Positions 7,829-19,328 are shown, counted from the stretch's first letter. The stretch is DNA of 64,000 bases from Thiovibrio frasassiensis (GCF_029607905.1 NZ_JAPHEH010000001.1:835530-899529); one strand, 5' to 3'. Notes: generated by a model from the sequence alone, not told the origin. Translations and numbers: made by a program.

Positions 7829-10800
7829 ATGACGATTCTCTCCCATCTTCCCGGCATACTTTCCGCCCTCTCTTTTCCGCTCGCGGTTCTTGAGGCTGAC
7901 GGCCGCATTGCCTCCTGCAATGCGGCTTGGACCGAGACATTACAACGGTTGCATCTGAGCGGCGGCCGGGCGGGCGACGATTTTGCCGCACTTTTTCGCA
8001 ACGCTGACGGCCAAGAGGCGGGGGAAATCTCGCCAGAAAGGATTCGCACCTTTCTGGCCGGCAACGAAAATACCTTTTCCTGCTCCCTGCCCGTATCCGG
8101 CAGCAATGCGGCGCTGTTTCGGCTGACCGCGGCACCGGAAAACTTCCCCCGGCTGTTTTGTGCCGAGATCCATATCCCCTGCTCCGACCCTCTGCTTCTT
8201 GCCGGCGAAGAGAGGCTCCGTTGCCTGCTCGATGCCATGCCCGACATCGTCTGCTTTAAAGACGGCGCCGGCCGCTGGCTTGAAGCCAACCAGTCCGACC
8301 TGGAGCTTTTCCGTCTGCAGGGCGTCGATTATCTGGGAAAAACAGATGGTGAGCTTGCAGCCTTTAGCCCCTTTTACCGGGAGGCTTTTCTCGCCTGCCA
8401 GGAGAGCGACGAAAAGGCCTGGCAAGCCGGAACCCTTGTTCGAAGCAAAGAAATTATCCCTTTGCCCGATGGCGCCTTTACCACCTTGGACCTCTACAAG
8501 ATCCCTCTATTTCATCCGGACGGCAGCAGGAAGGGCCTCGTGGTCCTTGGCCGGGATATTACCGCCAGCACGCTGGCCCAGGAGAACCTCCAGCAGATCC
8601 GCCGCCAACAGGAGATCATCGAGCAGCTTCTCAGAATCAGTTTCAGCAAGACCTCGCTTGCCTCCCAGCTTTCCACGGCCCTGGAACTCATCGTCGAGAT
8701 TCCCTGGCTGCCGCTTACTGCAAAGGGGGGGATTTTCCTGGTAGAAACCACCAAACCAAAAACCCTCACCCTGTTCGCACAGAAAAACATGGCCCCCTCC
8801 CTGCTGCAACACTGTGGCAGCATCAACTTCGGAGAATGCCTCTGCGGCACAGCCGCTGAAGAACAGCGGTTTATCTTCGCGCCGCATCTCCCGGCGGAAG
8901 AGGCTTTCCGCTATGCGGGACTGGAAGACCAAAGCCATTACATCGTTCCCATTCTCCGGGACAACCAGCTGCTCGGCGTACTGATGCTCTATGCCGAGGC
9001 CGGATATGCAAGCGGAGAAACGGAGCAAAAATTTCTCGAAAGCGTGGCCAACGCCCTGGCTCTGCTCATCGAACGCCAGCAGGGCGCAAACCGTCTGCTG
9101 ATCAGCGAGGCAAATCTGGCCAAGGCGCAGCAAATCGCTCAGCTTGGCTATTGGGATTGGCATATCAGCGGAAATCTCCTGTCCTGGTCGGACGAGGTGT
9201 ACCGGATCTTCGGCCTGCTTCCCACAAAGACTCCGGCCGCATATGACAATTTCCTGGCCCATATCCATCCTGATGACCGCCCAAAAGTCCAGGCTGCAGT
9301 GCAAGACGCCCTCATCGGGAAAACGCCTTACAGCATCAATCATCGCATCATCCGGGAAGATGGCGCCCTCCGCGAAGTCCACGAAGAAGGCGAGGTGGAA
9401 TATGATACAAGCGGCGCGCCGCTGCGGATGTTCGGGATCGTGCAGGATATCACCCTGCTGAAACGAAGCGAAGAACAGATGGACCTGGCCGCCAAGGTGT
9501 TCGACAGCAGCATCGAAGGCATTACCATTACCGACGCCACGGGGACCATCCAATCGGTGAACAGGGCCTTTACCCATATCACCGGCTACAACCCCGAGGA
9601 GGCCATCGGCAAGAATCCGAGCATCCTGAAGTCGGACCGCCACGACGCCCAGTTTTACAGCGCCATGTGGTCCACCCTTCTGGCTGAAGGAAAATGGGAA
9701 GGCGAGATCTGGAACCGCAGAAAAAACGGCGAGGTGTATCCGGAATGGCTCACCATTACCGCGATTACCGACGAATATGGCCAGATTACCCATAATGTGG
9801 CGGTATTCCACGACATGAGTGAAATCCGCAGCTACGAGGAGCAGCTGCATTTCCATGCCTACCATGATGCCCTGACCGGTCTGCCCAACCGGTTGCTGAT
9901 ACTCGACCGTTTCACTGTGGCAATCAGCCATGCACTGCGCCTGCACAAACAGGTAGCGGTTCTGGTGCTTGACCTGGACAACTTCAAGCATATCAACGAC
10001 AGCCTGGGCCATAAGATCGGAGATACCTTGCTGCAGCAGGTTGCCGAACGGCTGAAGGTTGGACTTGGAGATGACCATGCCGTAGGAAGGCTGGGCGGCG
10101 ATGATTTCGCGATCCTGATCGAACAATGCGAGGATGAACAGGCTGCGGTCCGCATGGCGGAAAAGACCATTGGCCTGTTTGCCGAACCCTTCAACCTGGC
10201 CGTCTATGAAACCTTTGTCACGGTGACCATTGGCATCAGCTTCTTCCCCAATGACGGCAGCGATGCGGATACCCTGCTGAAAAGCGCCGAACTTGCCATG
10301 TACCGCGCCAAGGAAGAAGGGAAAAACAAGTACCAGCTTTTCACCCCGGCCATGAATGCCAAGGTGGTGCATCGGCTTTCCCTGGAAAACAGCCTGCGCA
10401 AGGCCCTGGAGCGCGATGAATTTCTCGTCTATTACCAACCCAAGGTGGCCACCGGCACGGGACGCATTGTCGGGATGGAGGCTCTGGTCCGCTGGCAGAG
10501 CAGTGATGGCCGCCTGATCTCCCCCCTGGACTTCATCCCCCTGGCCGAGGAGACCGGCCTGATCATTCCCTTGGGCGAACAGGTGCTGCGTAAGGCCTGC
10601 CGCGACACCAAACAATGGCTGGCAAAAAACAAAGACTTGGTGGTCTCGGTGAATCTTTCTCCGCGCCAGTTCATGCAGGAAAATCTGCTGCAGACCATCA
10701 TGGATATTTTACAGGAAAGCGGACTCCCTCCAGCCCAGCTTGAACTGGAGGTCACGGAAGGGGCGGTCATGTTCAACGAACAGGCAGCCCTGGCGACACT

Positions 10801-11155
10801 GCACGAACTCAAAGAGGCAGGGATCCGCCTAGCGCTCGATGACTTCGGCACGGGCTATTCGTCGCTGCATTTTCTCCGCAAATTGCCCCTCAATACCCTG
10901 AAGATTGACCGGGCCTTTATTATGGAATTACCCACGGATCCGAACAGCGCGGCCATTGCGACCATCATCATCTCCCTGGCGCAGGCGTTGCATCTGGAGG
11001 TTGTGGCGGAAGGGGTCGAAAATATTGCCCAGCTTGAGTTCCTCAGACGCCTTGACTGTACGGAGATCCAGGGCTATCTGTTCAGCCCGCCGGTTCCCGG
11101 CCCAGCGTTTGCTGAATTGCTAAACGCCAATCAACTGTTGCCCTTGCCGAAATAA
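7829..11155 (+). CDS. PAS-PAS-GAF-PAS-PAS-GGDEF-EAL c-di-GMP protein
   Basis: A cytosolic sensor of about 1,108 residues with no membrane segments. Approximate order: two PAS-like regions (10-255), GAF (275-425), two PAS domains (430-680), GGDEF (680-850) and EAL (855-1105). The EAL domain has VGMEALVRW and DDFGTGYSSL, consistent with an active c-di-GMP phosphodiesterase. The cyclase signature is GGDDF rather than GGEEF/GGDEF, and the RxxD inhibitory site is absent. The GGDEF half may therefore be weak or regulatory, making a net phosphodiesterase plausible. The ATG at 7829 was preferred over one at 7748, whose extension shows no domain. A globin-coupled cyclase follows 54 nt downstream. Confidence 0.85.
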   Translation: MTILSHLPGILSALSFPLAVLEADGRIASCNAAWTETLQRLHLSGGRAGDDFAALFRNADGQEAGEISPERIRTFLAGNENTFSCSLPVSGSNAALFRLTAAPENFPRLFCAEIHIPCSDPLLLAGEERLRCLLDAMPDIVCFKDGAGRWLEANQSDLELFRLQGVDYLGKTDGELAAFSPFYREAFLACQESDEKAWQAGTLVRSKEIIPLPDGAFTTLDLYKIPLFHPDGSRKGLVVLGRDITASTLAQENLQQIRRQQEIIEQLLRISFSKTSLASQLSTALELIVEIPWLPLTAKGGIFLVETTKPKTLTLFAQKNMAPSLLQHCGSINFGECLCGTAAEEQRFIFAPHLPAEEAFRYAGLEDQSHYIVPILRDNQLLGVLMLYAEAGYASGETEQKFLESVANALALLIERQQGANRLLISEANLAKAQQIAQLGYWDWHISGNLLSWSDEVYRIFGLLPTKTPAAYDNFLAHIHPDDRPKVQAAVQDALIGKTPYSINHRIIREDGALREVHEEGEVEYDTSGAPLRMFGIVQDITLLKRSEEQMDLAAKVFDSSIEGITITDATGTIQSVNRAFTHITGYNPEEAIGKNPSILKSDRHDAQFYSAMWSTLLAEGKWEGEIWNRRKNGEVYPEWLTITAITDEYGQITHNVAVFHDMSEIRSYEEQLHFHAYHDALTGLPNRLLILDRFTVAISHALRLHKQVAVLVLDLDNFKHINDSLGHKIGDTLLQQVAERLKVGLGDDHAVGRLGGDDFAILIEQCEDEQAAVRMAEKTIGLFAEPFNLAVYETFVTVTIGISFFPNDGSDADTLLKSAELAMYRAKEEGKNKYQLFTPAMNAKVVHRLSLENSLRKALERDEFLVYYQPKVATGTGRIVGMEALVRWQSSDGRLISPLDFIPLAEETGLIIPLGEQVLRKACRDTKQWLAKNKDLVVSVNLSPRQFMQENLLQTIMDILQESGLPPAQLELEVTEGAVMFNEQAALATLHELKEAGIRLALDDFGTGYSSLHFLRKLPLNTLKIDRAFIMELPTDPNSAAIATIIISLAQALHLEVVAEGVENIAQLEFLRRLDCTEIQGYLFSPPVPGPAFAELLNANQLLPLPK

Positions 11156-11209
11156 TCCTATATCCCCCTTAGGCCGGTTCCACGCACCGGTCGTCGCTGG
11201 AGATTCCCT

Positions 11210-12328
11210 GTGAAAGCCACTGACTTGAACCTGGGAGAGCAGTTGAAGATGTCGGAGCGGGAGATCCGCCGCCGGCTGGAGCTCTTGTCCATCGGCCCGA
11301 AGGAAAAAAAGGAGATGGTCGGGATGAAACCCCTGATCGCTCCCCATGTCGAGACCCTGGTGGATCGATTTTACACCCTGCAGGTTGAGGAACCCGAGAT
11401 TGCCAGATTGATCGGCGACTCCGAAACCTTGTCCCGCTTAAAAAAACATCTCTCCCGCTACATCCTGACCCTTTTCGACGGGGAATACGGCATGGAATAT
11501 GTGCTTTCCCGGCTGCGCATCGGCATGGTGCATAAACGCATCGGCGTGCCGCCCAAGCTGTATGTCCCCTCCCTCTGGAACCTTTTCTCGCTGTTGCGCC
11601 ACCAGATCCTCCTTGAAACCGACCAAAAATGCGGGGTCTGCAGCGACAGGCTGAATGCCCTGGAAAAAATCATGCTTTTTGATCTGGCGCTGGTTTTTGA
11701 CACCTATATCTTCAGCCTCATGGATGCCCTGGCCAGAGGCCGACAAGAGCTGGAGGAATACGCCGAGAGCCTAGAAGAAACCGTGGCCCGGCGCACCCAG
11801 GAACTGGCGTCTTTGGCCAGCAAGGATGGGTTGACCGGACTTTTAAACCAGCGCAGCTTCTATGAGGAACTGCGGAGGGAAACCGCGAGAATCCTGCGGA
11901 TCCAAGGAAAGATCGCCCTGCTCTATCTGGACCTGGACGGCTTCAAGAAGGTCAACGACACCCTGGGACACCAGCAGGGAGACGACATCCTCATCGCGGT
12001 CTCCGATGTGATCCGCACGGTGGTGCGTAGCGAGGACATCGCCGCCCGTTACGGCGGGGACGAATTCTGTATTCTTCTTCCCCACAGCGGCGTGGCCGAA
12101 GCCAGAGAGGTGGCGCAACGGCTGGCTCAGGCCTTTGCCCGTCAACCGCGGTTGACGGAAACAGGGGTCGCTTTCAGCATCGGGATTGCCGCCGAAAATT
12201 GGGACAATCTGCGCGACGGAGATCTGCTCGTTCAACAAGCGGATGCGGCCATGTACCTTTCCAAAAAAATACCGGGCCACGCTGTTACCGTGGCAGGGCA
12301 AGAAGCCGAGCCCTTGCCGGGCGACTGA
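11210..12328 (+). CDS. Globin-coupled diguanylate cyclase
   Basis: A 372-residue globin-coupled sensor cyclase of the DosC type. The N-terminal globin fold (about 20-175) has a candidate proximal His in RIGMVHKRIGVPP, so it should bind haem and sense O2 or another gas. A coiled linker with SLEETVARRTQEL joins it to a GGDEF domain with YGGDEFCILL, consistent with an active diguanylate cyclase, and RSED five residues before the signature, matching an inhibitory I-site. The gene starts with GTG behind GGAG. It sits directly after the PAS/GAF/EAL protein, so this pair could make and degrade c-di-GMP in response to different cues. Confidence 0.9.
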   Translation: MKATDLNLGEQLKMSEREIRRRLELLSIGPKEKKEMVGMKPLIAPHVETLVDRFYTLQVEEPEIARLIGDSETLSRLKKHLSRYILTLFDGEYGMEYVLSRLRIGMVHKRIGVPPKLYVPSLWNLFSLLRHQILLETDQKCGVCSDRLNALEKIMLFDLALVFDTYIFSLMDALARGRQELEEYAESLEETVARRTQELASLASKDGLTGLLNQRSFYEELRRETARILRIQGKIALLYLDLDGFKKVNDTLGHQQGDDILIAVSDVIRTVVRSEDIAARYGGDEFCILLPHSGVAEAREVAQRLAQAFARQPRLTETGVAFSIGIAAENWDNLRDGDLLVQQADAAMYLSKKIPGHAVTVAGQEAEPLPGD

Positions 12329-12467
12329 GCTGGCCGGAGGCTTTTTCCCACGCTGGACAATTTTCCGTTTCGCCCCCTCTCCTGTCTTCATTTTTCCTTT
12401 CGCCTGCGGTATAGTACGGCAACCGCTCCCTGCCGGGGAGCCTCCAAAAACAAGCACGAGGAACGCC

Positions 12468-14701
<2,234 letters not shown>

Positions 14702-14744
14702 CCATAAACTGATCGTGGCGGACCAGGCAAGCGAGGAGCGGGAG

Positions 14745-15026
14745 ATGACAAAAAAACGGGTGGTGACCAGGGTTGAAGGGGTGGTGCAGGGCGTCTATTT
14801 TCGTGATTATGCTCAGAAAGAGGCCCGGGAACTTGAGTTGAGCGGCTGGGTGCGGAACCGGCCGGACGGCACGGTGGAAGCGGTGCTGGAGGGTGAGACC
14901 GAAAAAGTCGAACAGATGATTGCCTGGCTGCACACCGGCTCGCCCCAAGCCGAGGTCAAAACGGTACAGGTGACAGAGGAGCAGCCCCTGGGCGACAAGA
15001 CCGCCTTTGCCATCCGTTATAATTGA
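14745..15026 (+). CDS. acyP: Acylphosphatase
   Basis: A 93-residue acylphosphatase, a small enzyme that hydrolyses acyl phosphates. The two catalytic residues are visible: Arg in VVQGVYFRDYAQ and Asn in GWVRNRPDGTVE. The C-terminus has TAFAIRYN. The ATG at 14745 was chosen over longer in-frame starts because GAGGAGCGGGAG precedes it and the protein then has the family length. It follows ligA and may share its transcript. Confidence 0.93.
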   Translation: MTKKRVVTRVEGVVQGVYFRDYAQKEARELELSGWVRNRPDGTVEAVLEGETEKVEQMIAWLHTGSPQAEVKTVQVTEEQPLGDKTAFAIRYN

Positions 15027-15113
15027 TATCCCGTAATTATTGATTTTGCCCGCTCGCTGCCGCGCTTACTGTCTTGCTTCCCCCTGCCGGTTTTCATTTT
15101 CACAAGCTCTTAA

Positions 15114-15142
15114 TTGACATTTTTCTCCATCTGCCGTAGAAT
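15114..15142 (+). promoter_or_regulatory. Sigma-70 promoter for zinc-ribbon gene
   Basis: A TTGACA at 15114-15119 and a TAGAAT at 15137-15142 with 17 bp between them, 51 nt ahead of the zinc-ribbon start. This is a near-consensus sigma-70 promoter. Confidence 0.8.
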
Positions 15143-15193
15143 CCGCCCTTTTATCATTATGAGAATCCCCCCATTTTTCTGGCGAGGAGGAGT

Positions 15194-15457
15194 ATGGAAA
15201 CCGAAATGGCAACCCCACGCAGGGTTCCACAAAAAGGCCAAGCGCGGATCCGTTGTCCGCACTGCGGCAACGATACCGATTTTTTTGAGATCGCAGACGG
15301 GGTTGTCCTGACCACCCGCTATCAACAGAATGACGACGGCAGCTTTACCCAGGAAGGCGACGAATCGCAGGTTTTAGGCGAGATTAAGTTCTTTTGCGGC
15401 GAATGCAACCAGGATCTTTCCGAGTACCACAACCACTTCCTGGAGATGCTTTTCTAA
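15194..15457 (+). CDS. Small zinc-ribbon protein
   Basis: An 87-residue protein with two CxxC pairs, CPHCGND (about residue 21) and CGECN (about residue 68), which is a zinc-ribbon spacing. The middle is acidic and Gln/Asp-rich. It starts at ATG behind GAGGAGGAG. A near-consensus promoter lies just upstream, so expression is likely strong. I recognise no specific function; small zinc-ribbon proteins of this kind are common in Desulfobacterota. Convergent with dsrC across a bidirectional terminator at 15516-15556. Confidence 0.8.
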   Translation: METEMATPRRVPQKGQARIRCPHCGNDTDFFEIADGVVLTTRYQQNDDGSFTQEGDESQVLGEIKFFCGECNQDLSEYHNHFLEMLF

Positions 15458-15515
15458 CGAGAGGATTCTGCGACTGTTTGCTTATTTGTGACAGAAGATT
15501 TAGAGATTTTTGACA

Positions 15516-15556
15516 AAAAAAAAGGAGAAGGCAAATGCCTTCTCCTTTTTTCATTC
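15516..15556. terminator. Bidirectional rho-independent terminator
   Basis: A perfect GGAGAAGGC/GCCTTCTCC stem with an AAAT loop, flanked by A- and T-runs on both sides, between the zinc-ribbon gene and dsrC. It can end transcription from both directions. Confidence 0.9.
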
Positions 15557-15585
15557 AATCCTGAACAAATCAACTGGCGTGGGGA

Positions 15586-15906
15586 TTACACACAACCGGT
15601 CGGTTTCGGCAGGCCGGCCATTTTACAGGCGCCCTTGCCGGGTCCAGAGGGGAACAGCTCGTAAATCCGCTTCAACGGGAAGCCGGTGGTCTTGGAAAGA
15701 ATACGGACCATGGGAGCGATACCATTCTTCTTGTAGTAATCACGAAGGGTATCAATAACCTTGTGATGTTCGTCGGTCATTTCACCAATGCCCTCAACAC
15801 CCTTAACATAGTCAACCCAGTTTTGATCCCAGGCATCCATGTTGCCGGTGAGGAAGCCGTCTTCATCGACGGTGAAGCTTGAACCATTATGCTCGATAGT
15901 AGGCAT
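15586..15906 (-). CDS. dsrC: DsrC/TusE-family sulfur carrier
   Basis: A 106-residue DsrC, the physiological partner of dissimilatory sulfite reductase. It takes the sulfur as a trisulfide between two conserved Cys in the flexible C-terminal arm. Both are present: GKGACKMAGLPKPTGCV, with the penultimate Cys and the one ten residues before it, so this is a functional DsrC and not a TusE-like single-Cys form. The start at 15906 has AAGGAG upstream. A near-consensus promoter sits behind it. No dsrAB, dsrMKJOP or sat/apr genes are in the window; in sulfate reducers dsrC is usually a separate, highly expressed gene, which fits. Confidence 0.96.
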   Translation of the reverse strand: MPTIEHNGSSFTVDEDGFLTGNMDAWDQNWVDYVKGVEGIGEMTDEHHKVIDTLRDYYKKNGIAPMVRILSKTTGFPLKRIYELFPSGPGKGACKMAGLPKPTGCV

Positions 15907-15981
15907 ATTTATTCTCCTTCAGTAAAATTTTAACAAAAAAATTATTGTGAATGTAACGTATTCGCTAATTCAGGATGCCAC

Positions 15982-16010
15982 TTATTACTATATGCTTTCC
16001 CCTTTGTCAA
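15982..16010 (-). promoter_or_regulatory. Strong promoter for dsrC
   Basis: On the minus strand TTGACA (16010-16005) and TAATAA (15987-15982) are 17 bp apart, 76 nt ahead of the dsrC start. The leader between them and the ATG is AT-rich. This fits the high expression expected of dsrC. Confidence 0.75.
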
Positions 16011-16097
16011 GCCGAGGGGTTTATTTTTTTCTCCGCCGCGCTTGCCCTACAAACGCACTGATTTAATACGCTCTTTTTCGAAAGAGCCACCCCCTTC

Positions 16098-16784
16098 TCA
16101 AGCGACCATGGCCTCAAAGCGGGAAAATATTTCCGGCCCGAACCCCTGCTCTTTTTCAAAGGCAACATCCAGGGTGGTACGCGGATTGAAATTTTGCAAC
16201 TTGAGGCGGGAACGGGAGCGGTCAAACTGCTTGGCCCAGGCAACGATGTCGTCTTCGCTGTGCAGGGCCGGAGCAATGGTCATGCGGAACTCATGGGGGA
16301 TACCACTGTGGCATAGGAGGTCGATACTGTGCTGAATCGCGCCCAGATCAACGGCGCTTCCGGCGCAGCGCTCGTATTTATCCTGCACCAGTACCGTCTT
16401 GACATCCATGGCCACCATGTCGAGCAGATTATCCCCCAGCAGCTGGGCGACCACCTCCGGCCGGGTGCCGTTGGTGTCGAGCTTGATCGCCCACCCTTCT
16501 GCCTTGAGCCGGGCAATCAACCGAGGAAGACCTGGAGAGAGGGTCGGCTCACCGCCGGAGATACAGACCCCTGCCAGCCAGTTTTTCCGGGCGGCCAGAC
16601 GGCTCATGATCTCCTCAAAGGCTATGGTTTCCATGCCTTCCGGGGCAAGAACCAACGGGTGATTGTGACAGAATGGACAGCGGAAGTTGCAGCCGCCCAC
16701 AAAGAGGATGGCGCACAGCTTACCGGGCCAGTCGATAAAGGAGGTCTCCAAAAACCCCTTTATCGGCGGCAGGCAAGCAATCAC
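16098..16784 (-). CDS. nrdG: Anaerobic ribonucleotide reductase activating protein
   Basis: A 228-residue radical SAM protein with the [4Fe-4S] motif CNFRCPFCHN (CxxxCxxC). It generates the glycyl radical on NrdD. CISGGEPTLSPGL is the SAM-binding GGE region. The protein is longer than the short NrdG of E. coli (about 154), as in the NrdG forms of many anaerobes. It is the third gene of a nrdD-glutaredoxin-nrdG operon (24 nt gap before it). Identification is firm from motif and context. Confidence 0.93.
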   Translation of the reverse strand: MIACLPPIKGFLETSFIDWPGKLCAILFVGGCNFRCPFCHNHPLVLAPEGMETIAFEEIMSRLAARKNWLAGVCISGGEPTLSPGLPRLIARLKAEGWAIKLDTNGTRPEVVAQLLGDNLLDMVAMDVKTVLVQDKYERCAGSAVDLGAIQHSIDLLCHSGIPHEFRMTIAPALHSEDDIVAWAKQFDRSRSRLKLQNFNPRTTLDVAFEKEQGFGPEIFSRFEAMVA

Positions 16785-16808
16785 AGGACACCTACTATCA
16801 CAACAAGA

Positions 16809-17123
16809 CTACTGCAGGGCGCAGCTGCCGGATTCACAGCCTGCCTGTTTGTTCTGGTGTTGGGCCGCAACGCCGAAACGGACGGCACGGTCCAGTAACT
16901 GGCTTTGGATATGGCCAAACTCATGCAGGGCTGAAGAATCGTCGAGCACCAGAATGGGCAGAGCCTTTCTGGCCCGTTCCACCAAGCCGTGCCAGGCAAG
17001 ATGGGCCAGGGCGCCGGCGTCGTTATTGCCCAACACCTCCACCCGCACATCCATGGCGGAAAGATCGAATTGTTTTTTCAGCTGGGCGCAGAGCATGCAG
17101 TCATCGGTGGTAAAAAGTGTCAT
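16809..17123 (-). CDS. Glutaredoxin-like thiol-redox protein of the nrd operon
   Basis: A 104-residue protein beginning MTLFTTDDCMLCAQLKKQF, with a CxxC redox pair in a glutaredoxin position (a CMLC active site). It ends in a second Cys pair, CESGSC. It lies between nrdD and nrdG (14 nt and 24 nt gaps), preceded by a GGGGG ribosome site. The family assignment rests on the short N-terminal motif, so it is moderate. The context suggests it supplies reducing equivalents to NrdD, as some class III reductases use thiol proteins rather than formate. That is an inference. Confidence 0.7.
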   Translation of the reverse strand: MTLFTTDDCMLCAQLKKQFDLSAMDVRVEVLGNNDAGALAHLAWHGLVERARKALPILVLDDSSALHEFGHIQSQLLDRAVRFGVAAQHQNKQAGCESGSCALQ

Positions 17124-17137
17124 AGGTTTTCCCCCTG

Positions 17138-19264
17138 TTAATTGTTGAAGCGATCGGTGTTCCGGTAGCGGTCGTGCAGTTCGCCAAGCTTGCCCTTGTT
17201 CCAGCTGGAGATCTTGGTGAAATAGCCGGTGATCCGGGTGATGCCGTCGACGTTCTTCGACTGGCAATAGGGACAGGCCTCGCTCAACCCCCTGCTCGTC
17301 TTGCCGCAATCCAGACAGGCGGTGAATTCCGGAGAAAAGGCGATCTGGTCGTTCTGGGTGTACTTGAAGACATTGATCACGAAGCTGGCCAGTGCCTCCT
17401 TGTCCGGCTGGGCTTCGCCCAACCAGAGATGGGTGATGGAACCCGCCTCGATGAGGGGATGGAACAGACCTTCCTTCTCCACCCTGGCGATGGGGCTCAT
17501 GACGGCACCGACGTTAAAGAGGGTGGAGTTGCTGTAATAGACCTCCCCTTTCTCCCGGTTGCCCTGGACAACCTTTGCCGCCTCGGCATTGAAATGGGCC
17601 AGATCCAGCTTGGCAAAGCGGAAGGAGGTGGACTCGGCCGGGGTCTGCTCAAGAACAAATTTCATGCCCAGGGATTCGGCCAGCTTGTTGCACACGATGT
17701 TCATATGGGCAATGACCTTGAGGCCGAACTTGATGGATGCATCCGAGTCGTGCAGCTCCTCGCCAAGATGCACCCGGATCAGCTCATTGAGGCCCACCAT
17801 GCCGATGAGATAGGAGCACTTGTGCAGCTTGAGGTAGGGCTCGCCGTCGAGATCCATGGCCAGCAAAGAAAGCGGCCCGCCCTTGCCCAGGCTCATCAGC
17901 CGTTCGATAAACTTCTTCTTCTGGCCATGGGCCTTGGCCGCAAGCTGGAGATTTTCGGTGAGCAGCCCAAAGAGCTTGGTGTCATCGCCCTGGGCCTTGA
18001 AGGCAAGACGCGGCAGGTTGATGGTGATGTTCTGCAGGGCCGAGTAGCGCATCTTCCAGGGCTGCTTGGCATCCTCCAGATCCGAGGCCTCCAGCTTGAA
18101 GCTTAAGCGACAGCATTCAGAGATCTTGGCGGTATCGCCCCGGTCAAAGACAAAATAGGTGTTGCCCTTCACCGAGGCCACTTCGCAGATATGGTGCAGG
18201 AAGTCCATGTGGCCGTCGGTCTTGAAGAACTTCTCGGTAATATGCACCAGAGGCTTGGGGAAGAAGAAGGGGCGGCCGGCGGCATCCCCCTCTTTATAAA
18301 CCTCGAACAGCGCCCAGGCAAAGCGTTGCGCCTGCTTTTCGTATTCGCCATAGGTCTTACCGGTGTACACCCCGCCCGGGCCGATGGCGGGCACGTCCAC
18401 GAAATGCTTGGGCACCTCCCAGTAGATGTTGACGTCGGAGAAGATCGCCTGCCCGCCCCGGGCCACGGCCTGCTGGGAGAATTCGTAGATCATCATCTGG
18501 GCCAGCTGCTTGACCCCGTTGTCATCCAGCTCTTCGAGATAGGGAGCGTAAAAGAGGTTGATCGCATCCCAGCCGATGGCCCCGGCAAAATGGCTCTGCA
18601 GGGAGGCGGCAAACTTGACCATATGGGCAAGAAGCACCTCGGCATGCTTGGCCGGCTTGGCCATGGACAGGGCATGGGGCAGATTGAGGCCAAATTTCTT
18701 GATATACTCCAGGGACTGACCGGAACAATACGGCCGGTCGATAAAGCCCAGGTCATGGAGATGCAGGTCGCCGCTCAAGTGGGCGTCGGCCACATCCGGG
18801 GTAAAGACGTGAAGCAGGGCGTACTCCTTCTTGATGCCCTCGGCCAGGGTGAGGTTGGTGGCCTCCGGCCCATGGGGCACATTGGCATTTTCCTTGTTGT
18901 GCTGAACCAGCAGCTGGTCCACATCGTAGAGCGGCACCCCGAGGCGGGTATGCATGCGCCGCGCCTCTTCCAGACCCATCTCCAGGAGTTTGGCGTTGAC
19001 CATTTCGCGGATCAGCGGACCGGTGATGGTTTTCACCTTGCCGGCCTGGATGGTCAGCTCGATGTCCTTACTGATCTTCTCGGCGGTGTCACGGTCGACA
19101 AAGGTCTCGCGCAACAGGGCATCGACGATGCGCTGCCGGTTCCAGCCAAGCATGTCATCCTGGGAGGAACGGACAAAAAGAGCGATATCGGTGCTGTCCT
19201 CGTTCACTACCTGATGTGTGCTGGCCTGGGCGGTCTCCGCTTTGAGTGGCATCACAACTCCCAT
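17138..19264 (-). CDS. nrdD: Anaerobic ribonucleoside-triphosphate reductase
   Basis: A 708-residue class III reductase. An ATP-cone (about 30-120; GWNRQRIVDALL) precedes the catalytic domain. A zinc site is visible as CLDCGKTSRG and CPYCQS, and the glycyl-radical region reads RITGYFTKISSWN near the C-terminus. It makes deoxyribonucleotides without oxygen, fitting an obligate anaerobe. The start at 19264 has GAGGAG seven nt upstream; an internal ATG at 19252 is weaker. Two NrdR-type boxes lie 65-112 nt upstream. Confidence 0.96.
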   Translation of the reverse strand: MGVVMPLKAETAQASTHQVVNEDSTDIALFVRSSQDDMLGWNRQRIVDALLRETFVDRDTAEKISKDIELTIQAGKVKTITGPLIREMVNAKLLEMGLEEARRMHTRLGVPLYDVDQLLVQHNKENANVPHGPEATNLTLAEGIKKEYALLHVFTPDVADAHLSGDLHLHDLGFIDRPYCSGQSLEYIKKFGLNLPHALSMAKPAKHAEVLLAHMVKFAASLQSHFAGAIGWDAINLFYAPYLEELDDNGVKQLAQMMIYEFSQQAVARGGQAIFSDVNIYWEVPKHFVDVPAIGPGGVYTGKTYGEYEKQAQRFAWALFEVYKEGDAAGRPFFFPKPLVHITEKFFKTDGHMDFLHHICEVASVKGNTYFVFDRGDTAKISECCRLSFKLEASDLEDAKQPWKMRYSALQNITINLPRLAFKAQGDDTKLFGLLTENLQLAAKAHGQKKKFIERLMSLGKGGPLSLLAMDLDGEPYLKLHKCSYLIGMVGLNELIRVHLGEELHDSDASIKFGLKVIAHMNIVCNKLAESLGMKFVLEQTPAESTSFRFAKLDLAHFNAEAAKVVQGNREKGEVYYSNSTLFNVGAVMSPIARVEKEGLFHPLIEAGSITHLWLGEAQPDKEALASFVINVFKYTQNDQIAFSPEFTACLDCGKTSRGLSEACPYCQSKNVDGITRITGYFTKISSWNKGKLGELHDRYRNTDRFNN

Positions 19265-19328
19265 ACCCGTACTCCTCTTCTCTGATTTAAGAAATTAGTT
19301 AAAATCTTCCCCTCTAAACTGGCTTGAA

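Noticed and set aside
8507-10615. 702-codon minus-strand open frame
   Set aside because: Antisense to the PAS/GAF/GGDEF/EAL gene; low-similarity composition typical of complementary frames.
17174-19285. Large plus-strand open frames in the nrdD region
   Set aside because: Antisense to nrdD, whose full motif set is present on the other strand.
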